Origin: Syntrophaceae bacterium UBA6109
GTDB taxonomy: Bacteria; Desulfobacterota; Syntrophia; Syntrophales; UBA6109
Reading direction: 5' to 3'
DNA: 64,000 bases
Assembly: GCA_002428445.1 (NCBI GenBank)
Contig: DIWJ01000084.1
Location: forward strand, 1-64,000
Position numbers and translations under genes: made by a program. A model generated the notes under the pieces. That model saw only the letters and a program-made list of their open reading frames with translations, did not search any database and had not been told where the DNA came from. This document shows, one piece after another, positions 16,403 through 25,542 of this stretch. The stretch's first letter is position 1. Every line of letters starts with the position of its first letter.

Positions 16403-17635
16403 TCATTTGATCCGGAAAACGCTGAATACGCCCAGAAACAGGATGATGCCGGCCCCAAGAAAGGCAATGGTGTAGCTACGGGTCACGTCAAAAATATAAC
16501 CGGCGGCAAGAGGACCCAAGGAGGATAAAAGGTGAACCGCCGCCGATATGAGCGCATAGATGACACCCATCGAAGCCACTCCAAAGCACTGAACCGTCAG
16601 CGCCGGCACTTGCGGAACATCGCCGCCGAAAGCCAAGCCGAACAGGATGGCGAACACAAAAAAAGCCGCATCCGATGTCATGAACGGCAGCGCGAACAGG
16701 CAAATCCCCATGGTGGTCAAACAGATGATCATCGAGCGTTGAGCGCCTATCCTGTCCTGGACAAATCCCATCACGATCCGTCCGAAGAGACTTCCGCACC
16801 CGATGGTCGACAGGGCCATCGCGGCTACAAATGGTGAGATTCCTATATCTACGGCGTGTGGTGCAATGTGAACCACAATCATCCTTGCGGCAAGTTGGCC
16901 AGCTGCCGCTGCCGCGATGATGAACAGGATTTCCCTGGTTCTGATGGCTCGTCCGAATGTTATTCCCCGAAGAGGGGGTGATCGGCGCTCTTGATTGCCG
17001 TCGGCAGGATTGCCGGCCGCCGATTGGGTCTTGGTCCTGTCCGATGCCGGTTCCGGCGGATTCTTGATGCACTGTATGCAGACAGAGAGGATGATGAAAC
17101 TGGCTAGTCCAAAGATAACGAACGTGTTGCGCCACCCGCAGGAAGCGATCAGCTGGTTGGCCAGCGGTGGCACTACCAGTGCGCCGAATCCGGCGCCGGC
17201 GCTGGCCAACCCCATAGCCATGCCCCTCTTTTCGGTAAACCAGCGGGTTATTACGGTGAAAATGGAAGGGCCGTATATGCCGGTGCTTATCCCTATCAGG
17301 CCATGGAGCAAATAGAGCTGCCACGGTTCCGAAACCCGGCTGCATAGGACAAGAGGGATACCGAACATGAACGCAGCCAGAGAATAGACGGTCCGGAAGC
17401 CGAATCGGTCAATCGCCCATCCGGCCGGGACCAGGCTCAGCGCGAAGATGAGCACTTGGATGGTCATCGCCCAGGAAATCGTTCCTCGCGAACATCCTAG
17501 GGCATCCTGCAGGCTTCTGAAAAAAATGCCGAACGAATATTGGATGCCATAGACAACCGACCAGATGGTAAAAAGTGCGGCAACAATAAGCCAGTTGCAG
17601 GAAACCCTGGAGACCCTTGAATCAACTTCAGCCAC
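16403..17635 (-). CDS. MFS transporter, OFA/monocarboxylate-like
   Basis: A 410-residue carrier with about 12 membrane segments. The N-terminal half has FSFGIFF, the GWAIDRFGFR signature after segment 2 and RWFTEKRGMAMG before segment 5, a pattern shared with the OFA-type carrier at 3947-5215. A charged cytoplasmic loop joins the halves (about residues 190-220). It stands alone with no metabolic neighbour, so the substrate, probably a small carboxylate, is not indicated. Confidence 0.87.
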   Translation of the reverse strand: MAEVDSRVSRVSCNWLIVAALFTIWSVVYGIQYSFGIFFRSLQDALGCSRGTISWAMTIQVLIFALSLVPAGWAIDRFGFRTVYSLAAFMFGIPLVLCSRVSEPWQLYLLHGLIGISTGIYGPSIFTVITRWFTEKRGMAMGLASAGAGFGALVVPPLANQLIASCGWRNTFVIFGLASFIILSVCIQCIKNPPEPASDRTKTQSAAGNPADGNQERRSPPLRGITFGRAIRTREILFIIAAAAAGQLAARMIVVHIAPHAVDIGISPFVAAMALSTIGCGSLFGRIVMGFVQDRIGAQRSMIICLTTMGICLFALPFMTSDAAFFVFAILFGLAFGGDVPQVPALTVQCFGVASMGVIYALISAAVHLLSSLGPLAAGYIFDVTRSYTIAFLGAGIILFLGVFSVFRIK

Positions 17636-18332
17636 GGAATTCTTTTACTCCTCGAAAATTAAAACACCGTCGATCCGATGGATCGGGATAAAAGCCTCTC
17701 TGAAGATGCCTGCATTTGCATTCAAAAACAAGCATGACCTGCTTTATCATTCTCAATTCCCTGCAACCTGCTGGTCGGCGCAGAGGGGTATCGTACCGAG
17801 CCGGAAATCCGGTCGCTTGCTGACTGGGACGCTTACCAGAGAACAATCTGCTTTGTAAAACAGTATTGTCCAGCCGGCTCTCAGGTGAGAAAGATCGGGG
17901 ATTGGCACGACCTGTTGACCCTGTAGATGGGCGTGACCAGTTTCGGAACAGCCCTGGTCTAGATGCCGGTCCATCGCTGGGCGATCATCAACGCTTATGA
18001 TCGCAGGGACCCGGAGCCCATTGAAGCATTCGTGGGAGGAAATCTGTGCTTTTCGGGTTGATATGCTCGCGAAATACAAGATCTCCCTGCAGAGGGAACC
18101 GGTACGGGGAGACGATACCATATCAATGCATCGCCCGGCGCCTCTAAGAAATGTCGAATGTCGAAATCAGAATTTCCATGATTGTCATGTCATGCGCACA
18201 TCGGTAAATTATTTCGAAATCGCCCGGATGTGGTGAATGGCGAGCACCCGACCGCAGTGCGCAAAGAACAGGCAAGACCCTTTTCATCGCAACCCTGAAG
18301 AAATAGGCCATCGACGGCAAGCGGAGGCAGGT
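17636..18332. other. Intergenic: no intact gene; possible decayed coding stretch
   Basis: About 700 bases with no supported gene. From about 17890 to 18060 on the plus strand the reading frame gives protein-like text (DRRDPEPIEAFVGGN) broken by several stops, which may be the remnant of a lost gene; I cannot name it. Confidence 0.35.
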
Positions 18333-18470
18333 ATGAAAAAAAAGATTCTCTTGATTGCATTGCTTTGTTTTTTCTTGATCGCCTGCGGGCAGGCGTTCAG
18401 GGAATCCGGTTCCTACAAGCATAATCCTGACTTCTACGGCAAGATCTTCCCTCTCGGCAGCGACCCGTGA
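18333..18470 (+). CDS. Tiny lipoprotein
   Basis: A 45-residue protein: MKKK, a hydrophobic stretch and the lipobox LIACG with Cys at residue 18, then only 27 mature residues (QAFRESGSYKHNPDFYGKIF...). GGAGG lies 7 bases before the ATG. Very small lipoproteins of this form occur in many Gram-negative genomes without known function. It ends 13 bases before the convergent universal stress protein gene. Confidence 0.65.
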   Translation: MKKKILLIALLCFFLIACGQAFRESGSYKHNPDFYGKIFPLGSDP

Positions 18471-18483
18471 TTTGCGCCGAATT

Positions 18484-18932
18484 TCACTTGCCCGGGACGA
18501 ATTCCTCAGGGCGGATCAGGAGCACGGGCACGTGGGCGTCGTGCAGAACGCGCAAGGCCACGCTCCCGAGCATCACCTGTTTCATGCCGGTGTAACCGTG
18601 GGTGGCGATGATGATCAGATTGACGCCGTTTTGCGCGGCGTACGACACGATAGACTGCGCGGGGCTTCCTTCCAGCAGAACCAATTTGGCCTGGATGCCC
18701 TCGGAGAGGAGTTTTCTTCTGATATGATCCAGATAGTATGTGTTTTTTCGCGTTGGGCCCATCTCAACGCGGCAACACGGATGCTGTCCTCAAAAGCCCC
18801 CAAGCGGGTTTCGATGACGTTGACCAGGATAACCTCTCCGACAAAGCCTCCCTTCGCCAGATGCTTTGCCTCGGTCAACGCGCACTCGGCCAACGCAGAT
18901 CCGTCAAGAGGAACCAGGACTTTCTGATACAT
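18484..18932 (-). pseudogene. Universal stress protein gene with a frameshift
   Basis: The N-terminal part (MYQKVLVPLDGSALAECAL, start 18932 with GGAGG upstream) and the C-terminal part (THGYTGMKQVMLGSVALRVL, HVPVLLIRP, stop at 18484) are both clearly UspA, including the ATP-binding GxxG...GS pattern, but lie in different frames. They meet near 18740-18755 at a run of six A on the coding strand (CGCGAAAAAACACA). A -1 shift there restores one UspA-length protein of about 149 residues. This may be a true pseudogene, an assembly error at the homopolymer, or less likely recoding. Confidence 0.8.
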
Positions 18933-19522
18933 GGGAAAAAACCTCCGTCCCCGTGAAGAGTCGTCCCGCCCAATCCCTTTTTCCCTCTTCCGGTGTCCTT
19001 CAAGAACGCGTTGGGAGTTGAGCCATTTCCGTGATGGACAACCCGGCTCTTTTCTCATTTTAACCAGTGCACTCCTGTTTTTCAACCCGGAGTGAGGCAA
19101 GTGCCACAGAGAGGAGTACACGATCGTTCCGGAAATATGGGCGCGCCTTCATTTGAGTTGATCGCTGATTCGGCTTTTGCTTCTTCAGCGGAGCGCCAGC
19201 ATTGGAAAATTAAAGGCAGGTATAGCATTTATAAATATCGATAATTCTTGATATATTCAAGATTCGATTGTAGAAGGAAATCGTTGATCCAAACCTTCCT
19301 TCTCTTCTTTACGGTCGGATGGGCTCGTTTTCTCCTCCTTTTTCACGAGCCCATCCCGCCCCCCCTGTTCTCCGTTTCCCTGTCTTCGAAAATCTTCGAT
19401 CTGCCGCCGTCTTCTGTTGACACAATATCTTTCCTTGTATACTTGAAGAGCAAAGGGCATTATTTTGTCAGGAAGTCCCTCCTGCACCGGTCATGGATAT
19501 CGAACACCACGGGGGAAACGCC
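18933..19522. other. Intergenic, nothing recognised
   Basis: About 590 bases between the divergent stress-protein and yihY-like genes. Long pyrimidine-rich stretches (about 19290-19400) but no gene, repeat or recognised operator. Promoters for both flanking genes presumably lie here. Confidence 0.4.
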
Positions 19523-20860
19523 ATGAACAAGATCTCGAAAATCGTCCCGAAGGTATTGGATTTCCTCAAGAAGGACATCTGGCGTATCCGGCGCACGGAC
19601 CTCCCCCCGGGAAAATCTTTCTTCCTGACGCTGTTGCGGGTACTGCTCCTTTCGATCCGGGGATTCGATGAGGACAAATGTCAGCTTCGAGCGTCGGCGC
19701 TCACCTTCTACTCGCTGATCTCCGTCGTGCCGGTCGCCGCCATGGCCTTCGGAATCGCGAAAGGGTTCGGTTTCGAGAAGATGCTGGAATCGCAGTTGCG
19801 CAACAAGCTGGCCGGCCATGAGGAGATTGTCGACAATGTCGTCCAGTTCTCCCACTCCCTCCTGGAAAGCACCAAGGGAGGATTGCTGGCGGGCATCGGC
19901 GTGATCGTTCTTTTCTGGGCCGTCATCAAGGTGCTGGGACAGATCGAAGAGTCCCTGAACGACATCTGGGGAATCAAAGAGCACCGCCCTCTGGGCCGTA
20001 AATTCGGAGACTACCTGTCGCTGATGATGGTCTGCCCGGTTCTTATCATTCTGTCCAGCAGCGCGACCGTCTTCGTCACGACGCAGGTGACGCTGATCCT
20101 GGAAAAAATCACCATCCTGGGGGCATTCAGCCCCATTGTTTTTTTTCTTATGAAACTGCTGCCGTACAGCATCCTATGGGGGCTGTTTACCTTTCTGTAC
20201 ATATTTATGCCGAACACGAAGGTTCGCTTTACCTCGGCCCTGCTCGCCGGAATCATTACCGGCACCGTCTTCGAGATTGTGCAATGGGCGTACATCACCT
20301 TTCAGGTCGGAACCGCGAAGTACAATGCCATCTACGGCAGTTTCGCCGCGATTCCGCTTTTCCTCGTCTGGCTCCAGCTGAGTTGGCTGATCGTCCTCTA
20401 TGGCGCCGAGTTGTCCTTTGCCTATCAGAACGTGGACACCTATGAATTCGAACCGGACGCACTTCAGACCAGCCGCCGACTCAAGACGCTGCTTTCTCTT
20501 CAGCTCGCGCAACGCGTCATCCGAAACTTCGCCCGGGGCGAAGCCCCCCTGACCGCCAGGCAGGTATCGCATGAGCTTGAAATTCCGATCCGCCTCGTCA
20601 ACGAGATCCTCTTTGAGCTGACTCAGAGCAACATTGTCTCAGCCACTGACACCGGAGATGACGGCGAACGGGCATACCAGCCGGCTCGTGACATCAACGC
20701 GCTGACAATCCAGCACGTCGTCGACGCCATGGAACTGCGGGGGATCAATACAATACCCTTCGCTCAGACACCGGAATTTTCCGCCCTGTCGGAAGCGGTC
20801 GAGACATTCCGGAGCACCATCGAGAAGCTGCCTGCAAACAAACTGCTGAAAGACGTCTGA
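19523..20860 (+). CDS. YihY/virulence factor BrkB family membrane protein
   Basis: A 445-residue inner-membrane protein of the YihY (formerly RNase BN) family. Six membrane segments are visible between about residues 40 and 300; SALTFYSLISVVPVAAMAFG is the family hallmark. The C-terminal 130 residues add a winged-helix-like cytoplasmic part (TARQVSHELEIPIRLVNEIL). The start at 19523 is preceded by a GGGGGAA ribosome site; a frame start 10 codons earlier has none. Function is not established: no nuclease activity is expected. Confidence 0.88.
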   Translation: MNKISKIVPKVLDFLKKDIWRIRRTDLPPGKSFFLTLLRVLLLSIRGFDEDKCQLRASALTFYSLISVVPVAAMAFGIAKGFGFEKMLESQLRNKLAGHEEIVDNVVQFSHSLLESTKGGLLAGIGVIVLFWAVIKVLGQIEESLNDIWGIKEHRPLGRKFGDYLSLMMVCPVLIILSSSATVFVTTQVTLILEKITILGAFSPIVFFLMKLLPYSILWGLFTFLYIFMPNTKVRFTSALLAGIITGTVFEIVQWAYITFQVGTAKYNAIYGSFAAIPLFLVWLQLSWLIVLYGAELSFAYQNVDTYEFEPDALQTSRRLKTLLSLQLAQRVIRNFARGEAPLTARQVSHELEIPIRLVNEILFELTQSNIVSATDTGDDGERAYQPARDINALTIQHVVDAMELRGINTIPFAQTPEFSALSEAVETFRSTIEKLPANKLLKDV

Positions 20861-20873
20861 TCAGAGGCAGGCT

Positions 20874-21458
20874 TCAATTTTCCTTCAAGAAGATCATCTT
20901 CCGCCACAAGTGTTTCCCGGCGATGGCATGCAAGAGTACCGCCCCGCCATGCCCCAGGAAGAAAAGTGGGAGCAGTGTTTCTCCCGCCTCGTGAAGTTCT
21001 TTGATGAAACGGGCCGTTCCCTGCACTCTATGGCCTGGCTCAACAGCAATAAAAAGCAGAACCCCTGTTATCGCCAAAAGGGAAAACAGCAGCAGGCCCG
21101 ACATCTCCACAAGAGCGGCCAGACCTTGATGCGGTTGCCGGTCCGGCAATCGGAATTTCACCAGGCCTGTTATGTCTTCCAGGACAAGTCCGAGACGTTC
21201 TCTGTTGTATGGAATCCAGTTGCTGAAACGGGCGCGGGCGGGTCCCAGAATTCCATAAGCAAGCCGTAAACCGACAAAAACCGTCACGCCGATTCCAATC
21301 CACCCGTGAACGATAAAGCCGAGGCTCTCCGCTCTCTTATAGTCGCCCGCAAAGTCTCCGGTCATCAAGGCGAGCAGTCCGAATACCACCAATCCCAGAT
21401 GCAGCATCCGGGTCAATGCGTCCAGGTCATTTTTCCTGCTGATGTCATCAGGTTTCAT
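20874..21458 (-). CDS. Cytochrome b561-type membrane protein
   Basis: A 194-residue protein with four membrane segments. His residues at the expected places (RMLHLGL, FIVHGWIG, FFLGHGGAVLLHAIAGKH) fit the haem-ligating pattern of the prokaryotic cytochrome b561/Ni-Fe hydrogenase b-subunit family (PF01292). It would carry electrons between the quinone pool and a periplasmic partner. No partner gene is adjacent; it converges on yihY with a 13-base gap. Confidence 0.82.
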   Translation of the reverse strand: MKPDDISRKNDLDALTRMLHLGLVVFGLLALMTGDFAGDYKRAESLGFIVHGWIGIGVTVFVGLRLAYGILGPARARFSNWIPYNRERLGLVLEDITGLVKFRLPDRQPHQGLAALVEMSGLLLFSLLAITGVLLFIAVEPGHRVQGTARFIKELHEAGETLLPLFFLGHGGAVLLHAIAGKHLWRKMIFLKEN

Positions 21459-21676
21459 GAGCGCCGTGTCCTTCCGAAAGCCGATATTGCCGGAAGCCGT
21501 TACCCAAATGCCGGCAGACAGTTTTTGAGATCATAAGACGGATAGGAATTCGGGTAAATCAGGAGAAATCTGATTTCTTATGTCGATATATCTTGGATTG
21601 GATTTTTGTCACATGAATCCAAACAGTGGCGTTCGCCGTCGATCGGCGGTAAAATGGTCATCAAGGAGATGAAGCC

Positions 21677-22135
21677 ATGATGAAAGCCAAGGATATTATG
21701 ACTCGGGACGTCATTACGGTCGGTTCAGACACGGAGATCATTCAGGCGGCGAAGCTGATGCTTGACAACCACCTCAGCGGTCTTCCCGTGGTTGACAGCG
21801 GGGGGCACGTGAAGGGGATCATCTGCCAGTCCGATCTGATCGCCCAGCAGGAAAAGATCCGGCTGCCTTCCTTCTTTGTGCTGCTCGATTCCATGATTCC
21901 CCTGTCTTCTCAAAAAAGCATCGAGAAGGAAGTGAAGAAGATGGCGGCCTTCAAGGTGTCCGATGCGATGACACCTGATCCCATAATGGTTGATCCGGAA
22001 ACGAGCATCGAGGACATCGCCACATTGATGGTGAAGCACAACATCCATACCCTGCCTGTTGCCGAGCAAGGCAGGCTGGTCGGTATCATCGGCAAGGAGG
22101 ATATTCTCCGCACCCTCATGCCGGCTCGGAAATAG
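21677..22135 (+). CDS. Two-CBS-domain protein
   Basis: A 152-residue stand-alone CBS pair. CBS1 starts at AKDIMTRDVITV with LSGLPVVDSGGHVKGI; CBS2 starts SDAMTPDPIMV with HTLPVAEQGRLVGIIGKEDIL. Such Bateman modules bind adenosine nucleotides and often act as energy sensors. AAGGAG lies 8 bases before the first of two adjacent ATGs. It has no physical link to a target enzyme here. Confidence 0.92.
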   Translation: MMKAKDIMTRDVITVGSDTEIIQAAKLMLDNHLSGLPVVDSGGHVKGIICQSDLIAQQEKIRLPSFFVLLDSMIPLSSQKSIEKEVKKMAAFKVSDAMTPDPIMVDPETSIEDIATLMVKHNIHTLPVAEQGRLVGIIGKEDILRTLMPARK

Positions 22136-22278
22136 GATCCATCCGCTTATCTCGAGGAACCCTGTCGGCCGCGTGGTCCACCCATTCGGGTCATCCCGGC
22201 AAGAGATGTCTTGAAGCCGATGAAGCGGCCCGGGGAGGAATTCTTCGAAGTCTTCGACGTCAGGATTGCTTCCGGCAA

Positions 22279-23043
22279 TCACGCATGCAGATCGATGCCG
22301 GCCTGATTGTGGATATATTTATCCACCAATTCCAGCATGGCACTGATCTTGAAAGGTTTTGAAAGGCAGGAGTATCCGAATTTCAACATGTCTTCATTCA
22401 AGTCGCGTTTGACATTTCTTAAACCGAAAAATCCACTGATATAGATCACCTTGATCTTGGGATTCTTCCGGCGGATCTTTCTCACCAGTTCTATCCCGCT
22501 CATTTTGGGCATGACCACGTCGGTAAAGACCAGATCGGGATTGAATTTCAGAAAGACTTCGTATCCGTCTTCACCGTCGACGGCAACCCGGACATCGTAG
22601 CCCTCCATCAAGAAGATGTCGCGCAGGGTCTCCTGGAGACCAAATTCATCTTCCACGATCAGGATTCTCTTCTTTGCAGGAGCTTCCTCATGCGAACCCT
22701 TCTGCAAACCCTTCTCAAGCAGGACAACCAGGTCCGCATCGCTTGTTTGACCGATGATCTTGCTGATGGAATTCAGGCGTTGCTGCAACCTGTTTGCCTG
22801 CTCCTCTTTGCCGGGATTCAGATCGGGGTGATAGACTTTGCTCAAGAGGTGATAACTGGATTTGATGTAGGAAAGGGCGCTGTTCTGGCCCAGTTCCATG
22901 TATATCTCCCGGGCCTTGTTCAGAAGACCCAGATAATCGAGTTCCCGCTCAATCAATATCAAGTGGTCTGTGGCTCTCGCGGACACGTTCCCTGCCGATT
23001 GTCGCTTCTTTTGACGGAGTAGGGCTGCTTTTGTGGGGTGCAT
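22279..23043 (-). CDS. J-domain-like / response-regulator receiver fusion
   Basis: A 254-residue protein with an unusual order. Residues about 27-100 look like a J domain: helix II, the HPD motif at 72-74 (KVYHPDLNPGK), then helix III (ANRLQQRLNSI). Residues about 124-245 form a receiver: acidic EDE at 131-133, phospho-acceptor Asp175 (VFTDVVMP) and Lys229 (LSKPF). There is no output domain after it. The J part would recruit DnaK, with phosphorylation as the control; this is inference. No clear ribosome site precedes the ATG, so the start may be wrong. It converges with the CBS gene. Confidence 0.85.
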   Translation of the reverse strand: MHPTKAALLRQKKRQSAGNVSARATDHLILIERELDYLGLLNKAREIYMELGQNSALSYIKSSYHLLSKVYHPDLNPGKEEQANRLQQRLNSISKIIGQTSDADLVVLLEKGLQKGSHEEAPAKKRILIVEDEFGLQETLRDIFLMEGYDVRVAVDGEDGYEVFLKFNPDLVFTDVVMPKMSGIELVRKIRRKNPKIKVIYISGFFGLRNVKRDLNEDMLKFGYSCLSKPFKISAMLELVDKYIHNQAGIDLHA

Positions 23044-23256
23044 GTATACGATGGATCGATCCCGTGTGTCAATGAGACATTAATCCGCAAAATGAGATCG
23101 ATACCGGAGCATCATTCTTTCAGCGGCGCCGGAAATCTCATCTTTTCGCCAGGGACAATTCATCTTTTTCGCATCGACAAATCAGCATTTCCACGATGTG
23201 CACGGAATCGCGGAAATTATATAAGGAGGTGCAGTGCAGAGCATAAGGAGCTCCCC

Positions 23257-23859
23257 ATGAACCCCATCGGCTATCTGATGCAGGAACATCGAACGATCGA
23301 GAAGACCATGAATCTGTTCGAAGTCGAAGTCCGGAGGATCCGCAGGGAAAACCATATCGATCCCATTTCCATGTATGTTTCCATAGACTTCATCCGCACC
23401 TACGTCGATCTGTCCCATCACGGCAAGGAAGAGGACATTCTCTTTCGGGAGCTTTCAAAAAAGAACCTCCTGCCGGAACATGCCAGGGTCATCAGCGAAC
23501 TCAAGCAGGATCACAAGTATTCAAGAACAGTCGTGGGAAAATGGATGCAGGCGAACAACCGCTATCTCGATGGAGAAGACACTGCGCAGGAGATTGTCTC
23601 TTATCTGGAAGAATTGATCCGGTTTTACCCGCAGCACATCAGGAAGGAGGATGAAAATTTCTACGATCCGGTCCTGAATTATTTCGGAACCGACGAGCGG
23701 GCAAGAATGATCGACGAATTTGCGGCATTCGACAAGAACATCCTGCACTGGAAGTATCAAAAAATCGAAGCGGTCTTGAAGGAAAGACTTTGGGAAAGCG
23801 GCGCCTTCGAACCCTTCCCGGCACGCCCGGACGGCCAAGGGGTCAGGCGCAGCGCCTGA
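23257..23859 (+). CDS. Hemerythrin-domain protein
   Basis: A 200-residue helical protein. Iron-ligand candidates appear in hemerythrin order: MQEHRTIE (HxxxE), HHGKEEDILF (HxxxE), LKQDHKYSR and YPQHIRKEDENFY (HxxxE/D). The domain fills about residues 1-170; a short Pro-rich tail follows. In anaerobes such proteins bind O2, NO or iron. AAGGAG lies 8 bases before the ATG at 23257; the longer frame from 23038 is not used. Confidence 0.87.
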   Translation: MNPIGYLMQEHRTIEKTMNLFEVEVRRIRRENHIDPISMYVSIDFIRTYVDLSHHGKEEDILFRELSKKNLLPEHARVISELKQDHKYSRTVVGKWMQANNRYLDGEDTAQEIVSYLEELIRFYPQHIRKEDENFYDPVLNYFGTDERARMIDEFAAFDKNILHWKYQKIEAVLKERLWESGAFEPFPARPDGQGVRRSA

Positions 23860-24008
23860 GACCTCGAATTTCCTCCGGCTCAATAGCTACCGCCGTCGCT
23901 TGAGATCGCGCTAAGACAATTGGAGGGTAAGAATAGGGTTCTGACTCATTTACAGGGCCTTGGCGCGATGGGATAATTTCCAAAAATATGATTACGGAGG
24001 TGAGCCTC

Positions 24009-24173
24009 ATGGCCGAACAGATGAAGAAAGCGCAGTGTCCCAATCCCTGTAATTTCATGGTGAAGAGCCATGACGAAAAGGAGATCGTCGATTTCGTCAT
24101 GCAGCATGCAAAGAAAAGCCACAACATGGACCTCGCGGAGCAGGATGCGAAGAAGATGATCGAGCCCGCCTAG
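24009..24173 (+). CDS. DUF1059 small protein
   Basis: A 54-residue protein: CPNPCNFMVKSHDEKEIVDFVMQHAKKSHNMD (in parts: CPNPCNFMV, HDEKEIVDFV, HAKKSHNM) is the DUF1059 pattern, a small predicted metal-binding module with two Cys near the N-terminus and a conserved HAxxxH. GGAGG lies nine bases upstream of the ATG at 24009. The role is unknown; co-occurrence with stress and oxygen-defence genes such as the hemerythrin just upstream is consistent with a redox role, by inference. Confidence 0.85.
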   Translation: MAEQMKKAQCPNPCNFMVKSHDEKEIVDFVMQHAKKSHNMDLAEQDAKKMIEPA

Positions 24174-24524
24174 TTTCCCCCGCCTTTTGCAGCCGCCCGC
24201 TGCAAGGGCAGAACGATGAAACACAGAGTGGAGGGATTGCCTGGCCGCCATTTTCGGATCGCTCTTTCCACTCTGTACATCTTAACCGCAGACATTTGAC
24301 GGCGCCCGGGCGAAGGAAGAGATCCGGTCGGCGCTGGCAGAAGCCAGGGCCTGAAGCGTACCCTTCACGGAGCCCGTTCGATTTGGCTTCTTTCTCCCCT
24401 GCCCATGGGATAACTTTTCAATCCTACCTTTGATTTTTTCAATTGGACGAATCCCGGCATCCTCTATATGGTGAAGTTTGCGGGAAGTGCCGCAGACGAA
24501 ACGGCCCTGCCGAAGAGGGGGAAG
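24174..24524. other. Intergenic with a hairpin; nothing else recognised
   Basis: A perfect stem TTGCAGC/GCTGCAA with a 5-base loop (24187-24205) directly follows the DUF1059 stop and may end transcription. A second inverted pair ACAGAGTGGA/TCCACTCTGT (24223-24276) has a 34-base loop. No gene is supported before the dehydrogenase. Confidence 0.45.
24187..24205 (+). terminator. Hairpin after the DUF1059 gene
   Basis: Seven perfect base pairs (TTGCAGC/GCTGCAA) and a five-base loop, 13 bases after the stop codon. No U tract follows, so it may be a weak or Rho-assisted terminator or an RNA 3'-end stabiliser. Confidence 0.4.
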
Positions 24525-25466
24525 ATGAAAGTCGTCATCATCGGAGGTTTCACGGAAGAGGCGAAAAAGAGGATTATCGGGCGTTTTCCTTCCTCCTGGA
24601 CGGTCGCGGTCGTGGCGGCCGAAGACGTCGGCCCCGAGCTGGCCGATGCGGAAGTGATCATCCCCGAGCACATCGTCGTCGACGGTTTGTTCCTGGACCG
24701 CACGCCCAAACTCATGCTGGTCCAGACGGGGGCGGGCTTCGACAACGTGGACATCTCCGAGTGCACGAAGAGGGGCATCCATGCGGCGAACGCGGCGGGC
24801 GTCAACACCGTCGCCGTGGCGGAGCACGTCCTGACGCTCTTCCTGTGTCATTACAAGGATATCCTCCACCTCGATGCAGCCATGAGACAGGGGGACTACG
24901 GCGTCGACTACAGCGGCGCCGAGGTTGCCGGGAAGGTCCTCGGGATCGTCGGGATGGGCAACATCGGCAAGGCCGTGGCCCGCAGAGCCCTCGCCTTCGA
25001 GATGAAAATCCTGGGGTACGACGTCCGTCCCGTTGCGGCCGGTCCCGGGATCGAAATGACGGACCTCGATACGCTCCTGAAGACCGCCGACGCCATTACG
25101 CTGCATACATTCCTGAACGATCAGACCCGGCGGCTGATCGGACGGCGCGAGTTCGCCCTGATGAAACCGGACGCCTTCCTGATCAATACGTCCCGGGGTC
25201 CCGTCGTCGATGAGGAAGCCCTGATCGAGGCGCTGCAGACGGGAAGGATCGGCGGGGCGGGCCTCGACGTTTTCGAAAGAGAACCCCTGGCGAAGGAAAG
25301 CCCGTTGCGCAAAATGCATAACGTGGTTCTGACACCGCATACGGCGGGCATGCCCGACGGATTAAAATATCATGAAAAGCGGTATGCCTTTTTCCTGGAG
25401 AACATTGTACGGGTATCTCAGGGGAAGCCCCCTCTCAGCGCCCTGAACCGGATTTCAACGCCCTGA
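24525..25466 (+). CDS. D-2-hydroxyacid dehydrogenase family protein
   Basis: A 313-residue NAD(P)-dependent dehydrogenase of the D-isomer 2-hydroxyacid family. The cofactor loop GMGNIGKAVARR sits near residue 145, and the catalytic residues are in NTSRG (Arg), DVFEREPL (Glu) and LTPHTAG (His). The ATG at 24525 opens the typical MKVVIIGG strand with a G-rich site close upstream; an in-frame ATG at 24468 would add 19 residues. It heads a plus-strand run with a second dehydrogenase and two aminotransferases. Substrate unknown (glycerate, phosphoglycerate and similar are possible). Confidence 0.88.
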   Translation: MKVVIIGGFTEEAKKRIIGRFPSSWTVAVVAAEDVGPELADAEVIIPEHIVVDGLFLDRTPKLMLVQTGAGFDNVDISECTKRGIHAANAAGVNTVAVAEHVLTLFLCHYKDILHLDAAMRQGDYGVDYSGAEVAGKVLGIVGMGNIGKAVARRALAFEMKILGYDVRPVAAGPGIEMTDLDTLLKTADAITLHTFLNDQTRRLIGRREFALMKPDAFLINTSRGPVVDEEALIEALQTGRIGGAGLDVFEREPLAKESPLRKMHNVVLTPHTAGMPDGLKYHEKRYAFFLENIVRVSQGKPPLSALNRISTP

Positions 25467-25542
25467 GCGCCTCACAGGGGCTCCTACCCGGGCCGCCTGC
25501 CGGCGTGGGCCAGAGACAACCTTGAATTGGAGGACAACAAGT

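Noticed and set aside
17890..18060. A gene in the 17.6-18.3 kb gap
   Set aside because: The plus-strand text looks faintly protein-like but has several in-frame stops, and no family could be named.
18738..18760. Programmed -1 frameshift site in the universal stress gene
   Set aside because: An A AAA AAC string is present, but in the incoming frame the codons are GAA AAA ACA, so the classic tandem-slippage phase does not fit; a mutation or sequencing error is simpler.
24282..25340. A 352-residue minus-strand open frame
   Set aside because: Antisense to the D-2-hydroxyacid dehydrogenase, whose catalytic motifs are all present.
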